A stretch of 64,000 nucleotides of DNA, taken from contig JAWLHE010000008.1 of assembly GCA_041690495.1 (NCBI GenBank), positions 62,001-126,000 of the forward strand. The letters are read 5' to 3'. A program made the position numbers and the translations under genes. Positions 8,003-19,037 of this stretch are shown in pieces (the first letter of the stretch is position 1; each line of letters opens with the position of its first letter). The stretch is from DATAAP01 sp041690495. Lineage in GTDB: Bacteria > Pseudomonadota > Alphaproteobacteria > CACIAM-22H2. The notes under the pieces are model-generated. The model was not told the origin of the DNA. It saw only the letters and a list, made by a program, of their open reading frames with translations, and did no database searches.

Positions 8003-8513
8003 CGCGAACCTCCTCTGCGAGCGGCCGCGTGCGGACAGGATCGCCGCGCATCGCTGCCTGCGTTGCCTCACTCTCGCGCTGCATGAACGAGGCGTCGCGC
8101 TGTAGCGAGCGCATCGTGCGGCTCGGCATGAGCGCGCGCGCCTCGAACCGCTTCTGTCCGGATCTGAGCATCGCATAGCCGATGCCGAGCACGATCACGC
8201 TGACGATCAGGGGCGCCAACCAGTTCGTGTTCATCCAGTTGTCGAGTATCGCATCCACAGCGATGACCGCGAACAGCAGGAACACCAGGAAGCCTGCGTA
8301 AAGCACGGCGCCGCCGGCGGCCATCGAAACCGTTGCGTTCTGCAGCCTGTCGATCTTTTCCGTCATCTCGGACTTGGCAAGTTCGACCTCCTTGCGCAGC
8401 AGGGTCGTCGTCTCGTGCGCGAGATCGCCGATCAGACCGCCGATCGAGCGATCCTGCTGTTTGCCGGCGAGCGGACGGTCTTCGATTCGGTCTTCGAGTC
8501 GCGCGGCCATCAC
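7989..8513 (-). CDS. Phage holin-like family (DUF1469 type) membrane protein
   Basis: A 174-residue protein with an N-terminal cytoplasmic helix (LIGDLAHETTTLLRKEVELA near residues 27-46, typical of this family), two membrane spans at about 62-88 and 95-115, and a polar tail. The family is named after phage holins but is widespread as a chromosomal membrane protein next to DUF3618 and DUF883-like genes, as here. The ATG overlaps the upstream stop (ATGA), so translation is coupled. No phage genes are nearby. Function unknown, probably envelope homeostasis. Confidence 0.82.
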   Translation of the reverse strand: MMAARLEDRIEDRPLAGKQQDRSIGGLIGDLAHETTTLLRKEVELAKSEMTEKIDRLQNATVSMAAGGAVLYAGFLVFLLFAVIAVDAILDNWMNTNWLAPLIVSVIVLGIGYAMLRSGQKRFEARALMPSRTMRSLQRDASFMQRESEATQAAMRGDPVRTRPLAEEVRDGSQ

Positions 8514-9238
8514 TCTGGCTCCTTGCTCATGGCCCGCTGTATTTCCTCGGCCGTGGCGCGCGTTCCGGGCCTGGTGGAGCGCGTCCCGCTGTATTGCGGT
8601 GATGCCTGGCCGCTGCCGCCGCTCATCGCCGGCGGTTGTTTCGAGAGGGGCGAGGTCGTGCCATAGGGACCGGTTTCCGCCTCGGACGGGTAGGCGTATG
8701 CGCCTTCGCCCTCCCGCGACTGCGTGTACTGGCCTTCATCTTGGCCATAGGTCTCGCCGCCCTGCGACGAGCTCTTGAGGAACCGGGCCAGCGCGAATCC
8801 GGCTGCGACCGTCCCGGCCATGAACAGGACGGGCTGGCGGCGCGCGAAATCCTCGACCTGGCCCACCAGGCCGCGAATGTCCTGGTCGCGCAACGCTTTC
8901 GCCAGGGAATCGATGCTGCCGACGGCGCGCTCGGCATAGTCGCTCACCGCGCCAGGGCTGCGCTCGCGCAATTGATCGACCGTCTGGTGCAACACTTGCG
9001 CCACGCTTTCGATATGCCCGGCCGCAACCTCCTTCTGCTGGGAAAGAAAGGCCTGGGCCTGCTGCTGCGCCTGTTCCGTGGCGCGCGACGTCTGCTCGCG
9101 AACCTGCTGGGTCGCCTGTTGCGCCACGTCCGACGCAGCAGATGCAGAGGGCCGCGCGGCGCTCGAACTCGACATCGAGGTGCCGGAGGACGAGCCCGGC
9201 GCGCGGGTCCCACCGGGCTGATTGTCCGAGCCTGCCAT
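8510..9238 (-). CDS. Membrane-anchored Gln/Ser-rich stress-type protein
   Basis: A 242-residue protein, first of a three-gene operon. Residues 1-40 are Gly/Ser/Ala-rich; 40-130 form a Gln/Ala-rich amphipathic helix likely to be coiled; one membrane span (PVLFMAGTVAAGFALARF) lies near 135-155; the tail is Gly/Ser/Tyr-rich and disordered. The architecture resembles DUF883/ElaB-like or nutrient-deprivation proteins, but no named family is certain. The ATG at 9238 is chosen over an upstream start because AAGGAG lies 8 bases before it. An EcfG-like promoter lies 56 bases upstream. Confidence 0.75.
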   Translation of the reverse strand: MAGSDNQPGGTRAPGSSSGTSMSSSSAARPSASAASDVAQQATQQVREQTSRATEQAQQQAQAFLSQQKEVAAGHIESVAQVLHQTVDQLRERSPGAVSDYAERAVGSIDSLAKALRDQDIRGLVGQVEDFARRQPVLFMAGTVAAGFALARFLKSSSQGGETYGQDEGQYTQSREGEGAYAYPSEAETGPYGTTSPLSKQPPAMSGGSGQASPQYSGTRSTRPGTRATAEEIQRAMSKEPE

Positions 9239-9293
9239 TCCGGGTCTCCTTTCCCTGTATTGCAAGACGGCCATAGGGCGCCGTTGCACTTGC

Positions 9294-9318
9294 AACCCGG
9301 ACAGTGGCTACTTGTTCC
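9294..9318 (-). promoter_or_regulatory. EcfG-like stress promoter ahead of the three-gene envelope operon
   Basis: On the minus strand GGAAC (9318-9314), a 16-base spacer and GGTT (9297-9294) match GGAAC-N16/17-CGTT with one mismatch. It lies 56 bases upstream of the first gene of the operon. Confidence 0.45.
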
Positions 9319-9352
9319 CGGATGGTGTGCGCGAACCGCGATGAAGAGAAGT

Positions 9353-9838
9353 TCAGTCGCGAAAGTTCACGTACTGGACCGAGCGGTCCAGCTTGAGCGT
9401 TTTTACCAGCGCGATGGCCTGCTGCAGGTCGTCGCGCTTCTTGCCCGAGACGCGAAGCTCGTCGCCCTGAATGGCGGCTTGCACCTTGAGCTTCGAGTCC
9501 TTGATCGCCTTGACGATCGCTTTCGCGGTATCGCGGTCGATCCCCTGCTTGACCGTGACCTTCTGGCGGACGGTGTTTCCGGAGGCAGGCTCCTCCGCTT
9601 GCCAGTCGAGGCTGGTCGGGTCGAGCCTGCGCCGGACGAAATATCCTTTCACCAGCTCCTGGATCTGCTTCAGCTTGAGCGAATCGTCGGCCACGATGGT
9701 GATCTCGCCGCCGACATTCGTGACTGTCGACTTGGATCCCTTGAAATCGAAGCGGGTCGAAATCTCGCGCGTCACGCCCTGGATCGCGTTGTCGACCTCG
9801 GCGAGATCGGTTTTGGAGACGATGTCGAAGCTGGGCAT
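9353..9838 (-). CDS. yajQ: YajQ family nucleotide/c-di-GMP-binding protein
   Basis: A 161-residue protein matching the whole YajQ (UPF0234) family: the start MPSFDIVSKTDLAEVDNA, an STRFDFKGS element near residues 27-35, and the ending LDRSVQYVNFRD. Some members bind cyclic di-GMP and affect transcription; for this protein that is inference. The frame is open further upstream, but the ATG at 9838 gives the exact family length. It lies 5 bases after the stop of the PAS_5 gene and may be co-transcribed with it. Confidence 0.93.
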   Translation of the reverse strand: MPSFDIVSKTDLAEVDNAIQGVTREISTRFDFKGSKSTVTNVGGEITIVADDSLKLKQIQELVKGYFVRRRLDPTSLDWQAEEPASGNTVRQKVTVKQGIDRDTAKAIVKAIKDSKLKVQAAIQGDELRVSGKKRDDLQQAIALVKTLKLDRSVQYVNFRD

Positions 9839-9843
9839 GGGGG

Positions 9844-10356
9844 TCAGCTCGCGGACGGCTCGGGTGGCAGAGGATGATACTGAACGCCCTGCTTGCCCTC
9901 GGGCGTCGCCAGCATGCGGACATAGGCCAGGATGTGGTCGACCGCATGCCCGTCGCGCGAGAGCGGCAGGACGATGCGGTGATTGGCAAACAGCCGATCG
10001 GGCGCCCACTCGTTCTGCGAGACCAGATAGGGGCAGCGGTCGCGGATAACCCTGGTATAGGTCTCGAAGGCGGCGTTTCGCATAATCGCCGGCCAGGTCG
10101 AAACCAGCTTGCCGGTCATCTCGACGTTGTAATAGCGGGCGATCTGGGTCCCATAGACCAGGTATTTGAAATCGCACCCGCCATCGACGACTTCGAGAAG
10201 ATGGAGATTGCCGAGCCAGGGGCGCAACTCCGTCGCGTCGAGATCGGCGCGTTCGGGCATCCGGCGTTCGCCGCGCTTGCGCGACCAGAGATTGAACAGC
10301 TCGTGCTGCTCCGGAAACCGGAACGGAATGTCGGTGGGGGGCACGGGGTCCGCCAT
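9844..10356 (-). CDS. PAS_5 family protein
   Basis: A 170-residue single-domain PAS_5 protein (PF07310 type). Diagnostic elements are the opening LFNLWSRKRGERRMPERADLD, here an LW-x-KRG-x-RRMP pattern near residues 21-35, then LRPWLGNLHLLEVV and a central YLVYGTQIARYYNVEMTGK. Such proteins are common in alphaproteobacteria and carry no attached output domain; ligand and role are unknown. A second member with the same opening pattern lies at 14116-14631. Confidence 0.8.
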   Translation of the reverse strand: MADPVPPTDIPFRFPEQHELFNLWSRKRGERRMPERADLDATELRPWLGNLHLLEVVDGGCDFKYLVYGTQIARYYNVEMTGKLVSTWPAIMRNAAFETYTRVIRDRCPYLVSQNEWAPDRLFANHRIVLPLSRDGHAVDHILAYVRMLATPEGKQGVQYHPLPPEPSAS

Positions 10357-10380
10357 TTGGACGTGAGGACGATTGCCTTT

Positions 10381-10575
10381 CTACACGCCTTGCTTGGCAA
10401 GGTGGAGGGCTTCGCGGATCACGTCAAGGTCGCCGATATGGTTGGACAGCAGCAGGATCAGTTTGGCGTTGATCATGGCGCTCTGCTCGTCGCTCAACCC
10501 GCGATGCGTCTCGATCAGCAATTCGTAGAAGTCGTCGGGGCGCTCGAACGCGGTCTCGGTACGCAGCTTGTTCAT
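10381..10575 (-). CDS. DUF2783 small protein
   Basis: A 64-residue protein resembling DUF2783, a family usually encoded directly after FAD-dependent aromatic monooxygenases. It is predicted to be helical (FYELLIETHRGLSDEQSAMI followed by ALHLAKQGV). Its ATG overlaps the stop of the FAD monooxygenase gene by four bases, so the two are almost certainly co-translated. A helper or regulatory subunit role is inferred from this pairing only. Confidence 0.78.
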   Translation of the reverse strand: MNKLRTETAFERPDDFYELLIETHRGLSDEQSAMINAKLILLLSNHIGDLDVIREALHLAKQGV

Positions 10576-12257
10576 GAATGCTCCTGATGCGGCGCGGCGC
10601 GCCCGGTGGCCCGGTCGACGGCGGCGGTCACCGCGCGTGGGTCGAAACGACGCCAGCGCGCACAGACATGCTGGTCCGGCCGCAGAAGATAGAACGTGCC
10701 GGGCAGGGCATCATACCGGCGTCGGGCCGACCCGTCGCGGTCGACGACGACGCGTAGTCCCTGCGGCGAGGGCGCCGGGGCCGGTGCGACGATCAGCGGC
10801 CGCACGGGCAGAGGCATCTGGTCGAGCGCCGCAAGCTGGCTCGCGGTGTCGGCCGAAACGGGGCCGTCGCTGAAATAGAGGCCGCTGAAGCCGCCATTGA
10901 GCGTTCCGAGCAGCCAGTCCGGGGCGCCGTCGCATAGAAGAGGAGCGTCGGTCGCTGCGGCGCCGGGGCCCGGCGCGCCAGCGAACGCATCGCGATCCGG
11001 CGTGTTGAGCGGCGAGGGATCGTGCAGCGTCGGCAGGGAGAGCCGTCCGCTGTTCACCAGATGTCTCGCGAAGGGATGCCGCTCGGCGAGCTGGAGCACC
11101 GCATCGCGGAACAGCTTGCTGGCGGCGCCCTTGGGCGTGATGAAATCGGTGCTGCGCGTCGTGATCAGGACGTTCTCGTCGGCGGCCAGGCTGCGCTCGG
11201 CGTCGTAGCTGTCGAGCAGGGTCCCGGGCGCCAGTCCCTTGAGCACCAGCGCCAGCTTCCAGCACAGATTGTCTGCGTCCTGCACGCCGGAATTGCCGCC
11301 CCGTGCGCCGAACGGCGAGACCTGGTGCGCGGCATCGCCTGCGAACAGCACGCGGCCGTGGCGGAAGCGCTCGAGGCGGCGACACTGGAAGGTGTAGACG
11401 CTGACCCATTCGAGATCGAATGCGGTATCGGCGCCGAACACCGCCTTGAGGCGCGGGATGACGCGCTCGGGCCGCTTCTCCGATTCGGGATCGGCGGTCC
11501 AGCCGAGCTGCAGGTCGACCCGCCACAACCCGTCGGCCTGGCGGTGGACCAGCGCCGACCCGCCCTCGTGAAAGGGCGGGTCGAACCAGAACCAGCGTTC
11601 GGTCGGGAATTTGGCGCCGTCGACCCGCACGTCGGCGATCAGGAATCGGTCCTCGAACACCTTGCCGCGGAAATCGAGACCCATCATCCGCCGCGCCGTG
11701 CTGCGCGCGCCATCGGCGGCGATGACCCAGTCCGCGGTGCAGACATAGCGGCCGTCCGGCGTCTCGACCTCGAGACGCACATGGTCTTCATGCGCCGTCA
11801 GGCCGGCCAGCCGATTCCGCCACCGCAGCTCGATATTGGGCAGGCTCTGCGCGCGCTCGACCAGGTACTGCTCGACCCAGTATTGCTGGAGATTGATGAA
11901 GGCGGGAAAGCGGTGGCCGCCCTCGGGCTGCAGATCGAAGGCGAACACCTTGCGGTCGCGGAAGAAGATTTTGCCGGTCTGCCAGGTAATGCCCTTTGCC
12001 AGCATCGGCGCGGCGCAGCCGAGCCGGTCCCAGATTTCGAGCGTGCGCTTGGCCTGGCAGATCGAGCGGCTGCCCTGGCTCACCGTGTCGTCGTCGTCGA
12101 TCACGACGACACGAACGCCTTTGAGGGCGAGATCGATGGCGGCTGTGAGCCCGACAAGTCCGGCGCCAACGACAACGACGTCGTGGCGCGGTGGGGCCGG
12201 CGCAGTCTGGTCCGCGCAGATGCGGTACCCGAATTTCGGATAGGTGTAACTGCCCAT
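10572..12257 (-). CDS. FAD-dependent aromatic monooxygenase (MhpA/PobA-like flavoprotein hydroxylase)
   Basis: A 561-residue group A flavoprotein hydroxylase. The FAD-binding GAGLVG is at residues 31-36; the DG motif (ADGARS) and the GD motif (FAGDAAHQVSPFGARGGNSG) follow at roughly 175 and 290. The C-terminal thioredoxin-like region is consistent with MhpA or phenol-hydroxylase relatives. The reaction is NADH/NADPH-dependent ring hydroxylation of a phenolic acid; the exact substrate is not readable. The ATG at 12257 is chosen because GGGAGGG lies 6 bases upstream. An inverted repeat that could be an operator is centred 54 bases upstream. Confidence 0.85.
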   Translation of the reverse strand: MGSYTYPKFGYRICADQTAPAPPRHDVVVVGAGLVGLTAAIDLALKGVRVVVIDDDDTVSQGSRSICQAKRTLEIWDRLGCAAPMLAKGITWQTGKIFFRDRKVFAFDLQPEGGHRFPAFINLQQYWVEQYLVERAQSLPNIELRWRNRLAGLTAHEDHVRLEVETPDGRYVCTADWVIAADGARSTARRMMGLDFRGKVFEDRFLIADVRVDGAKFPTERWFWFDPPFHEGGSALVHRQADGLWRVDLQLGWTADPESEKRPERVIPRLKAVFGADTAFDLEWVSVYTFQCRRLERFRHGRVLFAGDAAHQVSPFGARGGNSGVQDADNLCWKLALVLKGLAPGTLLDSYDAERSLAADENVLITTRSTDFITPKGAASKLFRDAVLQLAERHPFARHLVNSGRLSLPTLHDPSPLNTPDRDAFAGAPGPGAAATDAPLLCDGAPDWLLGTLNGGFSGLYFSDGPVSADTASQLAALDQMPLPVRPLIVAPAPAPSPQGLRVVVDRDGSARRRYDALPGTFYLLRPDQHVCARWRRFDPRAVTAAVDRATGRAAPHQEHS

Positions 12258-12560
12258 GGACGGCCCTCCCGTGCGCGCCCTCGGCACCATAGTAGCGCAA
12301 ATGGTTTCAGATGAAACTGATTGTCGCGAGCCGCCCGTTGACCGGCGAAGGAGATCCCGAGCAGGGCGCCCGGGCCATTACGTAAGACCGCAGGCTGGCG
12401 AGCTGCATGGAACCGGGCGCTGCGGCGCGATCGGGCACACCGCGCCGGCGGTACACAGTCCGAACGATGCGGCGGCTGCGCGGGTGGAGACGCCGAGCAC
12501 CTCGATATCGGTCCCACGGATGTCGCCGTCGGCGGCCGTCAATCCGCCCGTCGGACCTGC
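12258..12560. other. Intergenic region upstream of the FAD monooxygenase
   Basis: These 303 bases between two minus-strand genes hold the ribosome site and probable promoter of the monooxygenase gene and the GTTTCA-GA-TGAAAC inverted repeat at 12304-12317. No supportable gene or terminator was seen in the rest. Confidence 0.6.
12304..12317. promoter_or_regulatory. Putative operator of the FAD monooxygenase gene
   Basis: GTTTCA (12304-12309) and TGAAAC (12312-12317) are exact reverse complements with a 2-base centre, flanked by further partial symmetry (GGTTTCAGATGAAACTG). It lies about 47-60 bases upstream of the ATG at 12257. Its size suits a MarR- or IclR-type regulator of aromatic degradation, but no such regulator is in the window. 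Confidence 0.5.
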
Positions 12561-13985
<1,425 letters not shown>

Positions 13986-14115
13986 CGGCGTGTTCTTCCC
14001 CCATGGTGATCGGCTGCTTCTCTCCCCGCGATCAGGGCGAGGGGGCCGTGTTGATCCGATCAAATGCGGCAAAACCCGGGATTTGGCAACTCCCTGCCGC
14101 ATCCGCGTCGGGGCG

Positions 14116-14631
14116 CTAGCCGTCGATGGTCTTCGGCGGCTCAAATTTTCGGCCGACGCTGCGGCCCAGCGCAGGCTGATTCGGCGGCCGGTCGAAATAC
14201 ATGGCGCAGGTCAGCAGCATCGTGACCGTGCTTCCATCGTCCGAGAGCGGCAGGCGCAGCACCTCGAACTTGTGCGGCTCGCCCTCGATGATGCGCTCGT
14301 TGAGCGAGGTGCTTGGTTCGCCGGACTCTGCCACCTTGGCGAAAATTGCCTGGACCTGTTCCCGGTAAGGGATGTCTGGAATGTCGTCGACGAACCTGCC
14401 CGCGAGTTCGATACCCATGCGTTGCGTGAACAGGCTGCCGGTCAGCCGGAACCTGAAGCGCAGCGGATCATGAAGCACGTCGACGAGGGTGAGATTGCCG
14501 AGCGCGAACTTCAGGTCAAGCGGGTCGATATCCGCTCGCGACGGGAAGCGCCGGCCATTGCGCCGTTTGTCCCAGTAGTCGTAGAGCTGCAGCAGCTCGG
14601 GATGTCTGATGCGCTGGCGGAACTCGGTCAT
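14116..14631 (-). CDS. PAS_5 family protein
   Basis: A 171-residue PAS_5 protein and paralogue of the one at 9844-10356: opening LYDYWDKRRNGRRFPSRAD near residues 14-32, then LKFALGNLTLVDV, and a central FRLTGSLFTQRMGIELAGRF. It sits between the paaK and thiolase genes on the same strand, 130 bases upstream of paaK. A sensory role is inferred from the fold only; no effector domain is attached. The ATG at 14631 is chosen because the family homology begins directly after it. Confidence 0.8.
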   Translation of the reverse strand: MTEFRQRIRHPELLQLYDYWDKRRNGRRFPSRADIDPLDLKFALGNLTLVDVLHDPLRFRFRLTGSLFTQRMGIELAGRFVDDIPDIPYREQVQAIFAKVAESGEPSTSLNERIIEGEPHKFEVLRLPLSDDGSTVTMLLTCAMYFDRPPNQPALGRSVGRKFEPPKTIDG

Positions 14632-14838
14632 GACCGCGGCAACTGTTACCACACATCTGCGGCGAGCCCCTGAGGCACGGATCGCGATCAGCCAGAGATA
14701 TGCAGCAAAACAATCGGTTAGCCGAAATCTAGCCGCCCGCTGCACCACTTGCCTGCCGCGTCCCGGCCGGATGGAATCGTCGCGAGCCGATACTGGCACG
14801 CGCAGGTTAACGTCCGGTCAAGGCTCTCCCGGTCGCCG

Positions 14839-16037
<1,199 letters not shown>

Positions 16038-16041
<4 letters not shown>

Positions 16042-16487
16042 TGGTCGATAGTCCCGATGTTTGGCACGACGGTGCCGTTCACTTGATAGGAGTGGCCGCG
16101 GAAGACGGCCACGAGCTTGCCGGTCTGGTCGGCAACGTCGATGTCGGTGAAACCGGTGCGGCGGCCGCGCTGGCGCTCCTGCGCGGTCGCGGTCAGGACG
16201 TCGCCCTCGCGCGGCGCCGCCAGGAAGGTGATGGTGCAGTTCTGGGCGACCGTCGCGTGGTTGCCCGAGTTGCAGGCGTAGGCGAACGCCGTATCGGCAA
16301 GGGTGAAGATGAGCCCGCCGTGGCAGGTCGCGTGTCCGTTCAGCATGTCCCCGCGCACGGCCATGCTCATGCGCGCGTAACCTTTCCGGATTTCGAGCAG
16401 CGTGATGCCGAGCGCCTGCGCGGCGCGGTCCTTCGCGTACATGCCCTCGCCGACGGCGCTTGCGATCGCCTGTGCCGAATCGGTCAT
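16038..16487 (-). CDS. paaI: Hydroxyphenylacetyl-CoA thioesterase PaaI
   Basis: A 149-residue single hot-dog domain thioesterase. The family signature, MLNGHATCHGGLIFTLADTAF near residues 48-68, contains the catalytic Asp and His-Gly-Gly elements. PaaI removes CoA from dead-end hydroxylated phenylacetyl-CoA intermediates. The gene lies between the paaG and thiolase genes; its stop overlaps the thiolase ATG (ATGA), and it starts 5 bases after the paaG stop, so paaG-paaI-paaJ form one operon. Confidence 0.92.
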
Positions 16488-16492
16488 TGGCG

Positions 16493-17284
16493 TTACCGTC
16501 CCGCGAATTTCGGCGGACGCTTCTCGAAGAACGCGCTCACGCCCTCTCGATAGTCCTGGGTGTGACCCAACGCGCGCTGCAGGTCGCGCTCGAGATCGAG
16601 CTGGATACCGAGCGTGTTCGTGGGGGAGGCGTCGAGCGCCTGCTTGATCGCCGCGAGCGCCTTGGTTGGCTGGGTCGCGAGATGACGGGCGAGCGTCGTC
16701 GCCTCGTCCATCAGCTTGTCGTCGTCGACCGCCTTCCAGATCAGGCCCCAGGCCTCGGCCTGCTCGGCGGTGATCTTCTCCGCGAGCATGGCGAGTCCGC
16801 GCGCACGCGCATCGCCGACCAGCCGCGGCAGGAAAAACGTGCTGCCGGAATCGGGCACGAGCCCTATCCTGGCGAAGGCCTGCAGAAAGGTGGCCGAGCG
16901 GGCGGCGAGCGTGATGTCGCAGGCGAGGGCCAGGCTCATGCCGGCACCCGCGGCGACCCCGTTGATGGCGCCGACGATCGGCAGCTCGAGCGAGCGCAGG
17001 CGCTTGATCAGCGGGTTGTAGAAGGTCTCGATCGTCTTGCCGAGATCGGGCGGCGCCTCGCCTTCGCCGCCCATCTGGCGGCGCTGCGTCAGGTCCTGCC
17101 CGGCGCAGAAGCCGCGTCCGGCACCGGTCAGGAGCAGGGCGCGCACCTCCTTCGCGGCGACCTCGATCGCGTCGCGCAGCTCGGCATGCATGTCGGGCGT
17201 GAAGGAATTGAGCCGGTCGGGTCGGTTGAGCGTGATCCGCCCGACCCCGTCCGCAATGTCAAGAAGGATGGTCTGATAGGCCAT
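16493..17284 (-). CDS. paaG: Ring-1,2-epoxyphenylacetyl-CoA isomerase / enoyl-CoA hydratase PaaG
   Basis: A 263-residue crotonase-fold enzyme. The substrate-pocket elements GAGRGFCAGQDL and INGVAAGAGMSLALACD are near residues 56-67 and 100-117. The FARIGLVPDSGSTFFLPRLVG stretch (Asp in place of the hydratase Glu) is typical of PaaG/PaaB isomerases, which convert ring-epoxide phenylacetyl-CoA to the oxepin form. The ATG at 17284 starts the homology; the very long open frame upstream on this strand is a shadow of paaN. It is divergent from paaN with 84 bases between. Confidence 0.9.
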   Translation of the reverse strand: MAYQTILLDIADGVGRITLNRPDRLNSFTPDMHAELRDAIEVAAKEVRALLLTGAGRGFCAGQDLTQRRQMGGEGEAPPDLGKTIETFYNPLIKRLRSLELPIVGAINGVAAGAGMSLALACDITLAARSATFLQAFARIGLVPDSGSTFFLPRLVGDARARGLAMLAEKITAEQAEAWGLIWKAVDDDKLMDEATTLARHLATQPTKALAAIKQALDASPTNTLGIQLDLERDLQRALGHTQDYREGVSAFFEKRPPKFAGR

Positions 17285-17368
17285 GGCCGCGCGACTATAA
17301 ACAGGTCCGCGGGGGTTACCAAGTGCCTGGGCTTGCGCTACACAAGAGGCTGAATTGCGGAGCAGACA

Positions 17369-19036
17369 ATGACGAATTCCCTGTTCGAGAAGCATCGCGC
17401 AACTCTGGACGCCGCACTGGAGGCGATTGCGAAGCGCGGCTACTGGACGCCCTACCCCGAGGCGATGAGCGGCAAGATCTATGGCGAAACCGCCAATGCC
17501 GACGCCCGGGCGCGATTCGAGGCGCAACTCGACAAGCCGTTCGAGCTCGATCAGCCCGGCAAGGGGCGGGTGGGCGGCGAACGTTCGCCCTACGGATTCG
17601 ATCTCGGCATCACCTATCCGAAGACGGATATCGACGCTCTGCTCGGCGCGGCCAGGGCGGCGATGCCGGCCTGGCGCAAGGCTGGCATCGAGGCGCGAGC
17701 CGGCGTGTGCCTCGAGATCCTGCACCGCCTCAACCGCATGTCGTTCGACATCGCCTATGCCGCCATGCACACGACGGGACAGGGCTTCGCGATGGCGTTT
17801 CAGGCCGCCGGCCCGCACGCGCAGGACCGCGGGCTGGAGGCCGTCGCCTATGCCTATGCCGAGATGGCGCGCACGCCGGGCGCCGTACGCTGGGAGAAGC
17901 CGCGCGGCAAGGGCGACCCGATCCGGCTCGACAAGACCTATACGGTCGTGCCGCGTGGTATCGGGCTCGTCATCGGCTGCTCGACCTTCCCGACCTGGAA
18001 TTCCTATCCGGCGATTTTCGCCGACCTCGCGACCGCCAACGCCGTGATCGTGAAGCCGCACCCCGCCGCGGTCCTGCCGCTGGCGATCACGGTGCGCGTT
18101 GCGCGCGCGGTGCTGAAGGAGAGCGGCTTCGATCCGAACCTGGTTCAGCTCGCGGCCGACGATGCCGGTGCGCCGATCACGCAAAGTCTGGCGACGCGGC
18201 CCGAAATCGCGCTGATCGACTACACCGGCGGCCCGGCCTTCGGCGACTGGCTGGAAAAGAACGCGCGCCAGGCCGTGCTGTTCGCGGAGAAGGCCGGAGT
18301 CAACTCGGTGGTGATCGATTCGACCAGCGACTTCAAGGGGATGACGCAGAATCTCGCCTTCTCTCTGTCGCTCTATTCGGGCCAGATGTGCACCACGCCG
18401 CAGAACATCTTCGTGCCAAAGGACGGCATCGAGACGGAATCCGGGCATCTGTCGTTCGACGACGTCGCGCGCGGCATCGCCGGTGCCATCGACGGGCTGC
18501 TCGGCGACAATGCCCGCGCCGTCGAGGTGCTCGGCGCGATCCAGAACAAGGCGACCCTGCAGCGCATCGACGAGTCGGCGCGCCAGGGCTTCGTCGTGCG
18601 CGCGTCGAAGACGCTGGAGCACCCGCAGTTCGCGGGCGCTACGGTGCAGACGCCGACTCTGGTGCGCGTCGAGGCCGGCCGCGAGGACGTCTACACGAAG
18701 GAGATGTTCGGCCCGATCACCTATCTGATCCCGACCGCCGACACCGGCGACGCGATCGCCCGCGCGACCAGGGCCGCGAAGGCGAAAGGAGCCATCACCG
18801 CGGCGGTCTACTCGACCGATCCGAAGGTGCTCGAGGCGGCGCAGGATGCTGCCGCCGATGCCGGGGTATCCATCTCGTGCAATCTGACCGGCGGCATCTA
18901 CGTCAACCAGTCGGCTGCGTTCAGCGACTATCACGCATCCGGCTGCAATCCGGCGGCCAACGCCTCGCTGACAGACGCCGCCTTCGTCGCCCCGCGCTTC
19001 CACGTCGTCCAGTCGCGCGTCCCGGTGGCGGCCTGA
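17369..19036 (+). CDS. paaN: Phenylacetic acid degradation protein PaaN (aldehyde dehydrogenase-like ring-cleavage enzyme)
   Basis: A 555-residue aldehyde dehydrogenase-fold protein matching the PaaN family, which replaces the dehydrogenase half of PaaZ in some phenylacetate pathways. Features include FLVIGCSTFPTWNSYP-like text (IGCSTFPTWNSYPAI near residue 205), a YTGGPAFGDWLE element, the catalytic Cys341 in SGQMCTTPQN and the late EMFGPITYLIP. It lacks the C-terminal MaoC hydratase domain of PaaZ, consistent with its length. ATG at 17369 follows GCGGAG. paaY starts 1 base after its stop. Confidence 0.9.
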   Translation: MTNSLFEKHRATLDAALEAIAKRGYWTPYPEAMSGKIYGETANADARARFEAQLDKPFELDQPGKGRVGGERSPYGFDLGITYPKTDIDALLGAARAAMPAWRKAGIEARAGVCLEILHRLNRMSFDIAYAAMHTTGQGFAMAFQAAGPHAQDRGLEAVAYAYAEMARTPGAVRWEKPRGKGDPIRLDKTYTVVPRGIGLVIGCSTFPTWNSYPAIFADLATANAVIVKPHPAAVLPLAITVRVARAVLKESGFDPNLVQLAADDAGAPITQSLATRPEIALIDYTGGPAFGDWLEKNARQAVLFAEKAGVNSVVIDSTSDFKGMTQNLAFSLSLYSGQMCTTPQNIFVPKDGIETESGHLSFDDVARGIAGAIDGLLGDNARAVEVLGAIQNKATLQRIDESARQGFVVRASKTLEHPQFAGATVQTPTLVRVEAGREDVYTKEMFGPITYLIPTADTGDAIARATRAAKAKGAITAAVYSTDPKVLEAAQDAAADAGVSISCNLTGGIYVNQSAAFSDYHASGCNPAANASLTDAAFVAPRFHVVQSRVPVAA

Positions 19037-19037
19037 C

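Noticed and set aside
7989..8513. Holin-like gene as a sign of a prophage
   Set aside because: No capsid, tail, integrase or lysis genes are nearby; the family occurs widely as chromosomal membrane protein next to DUF3618 genes.
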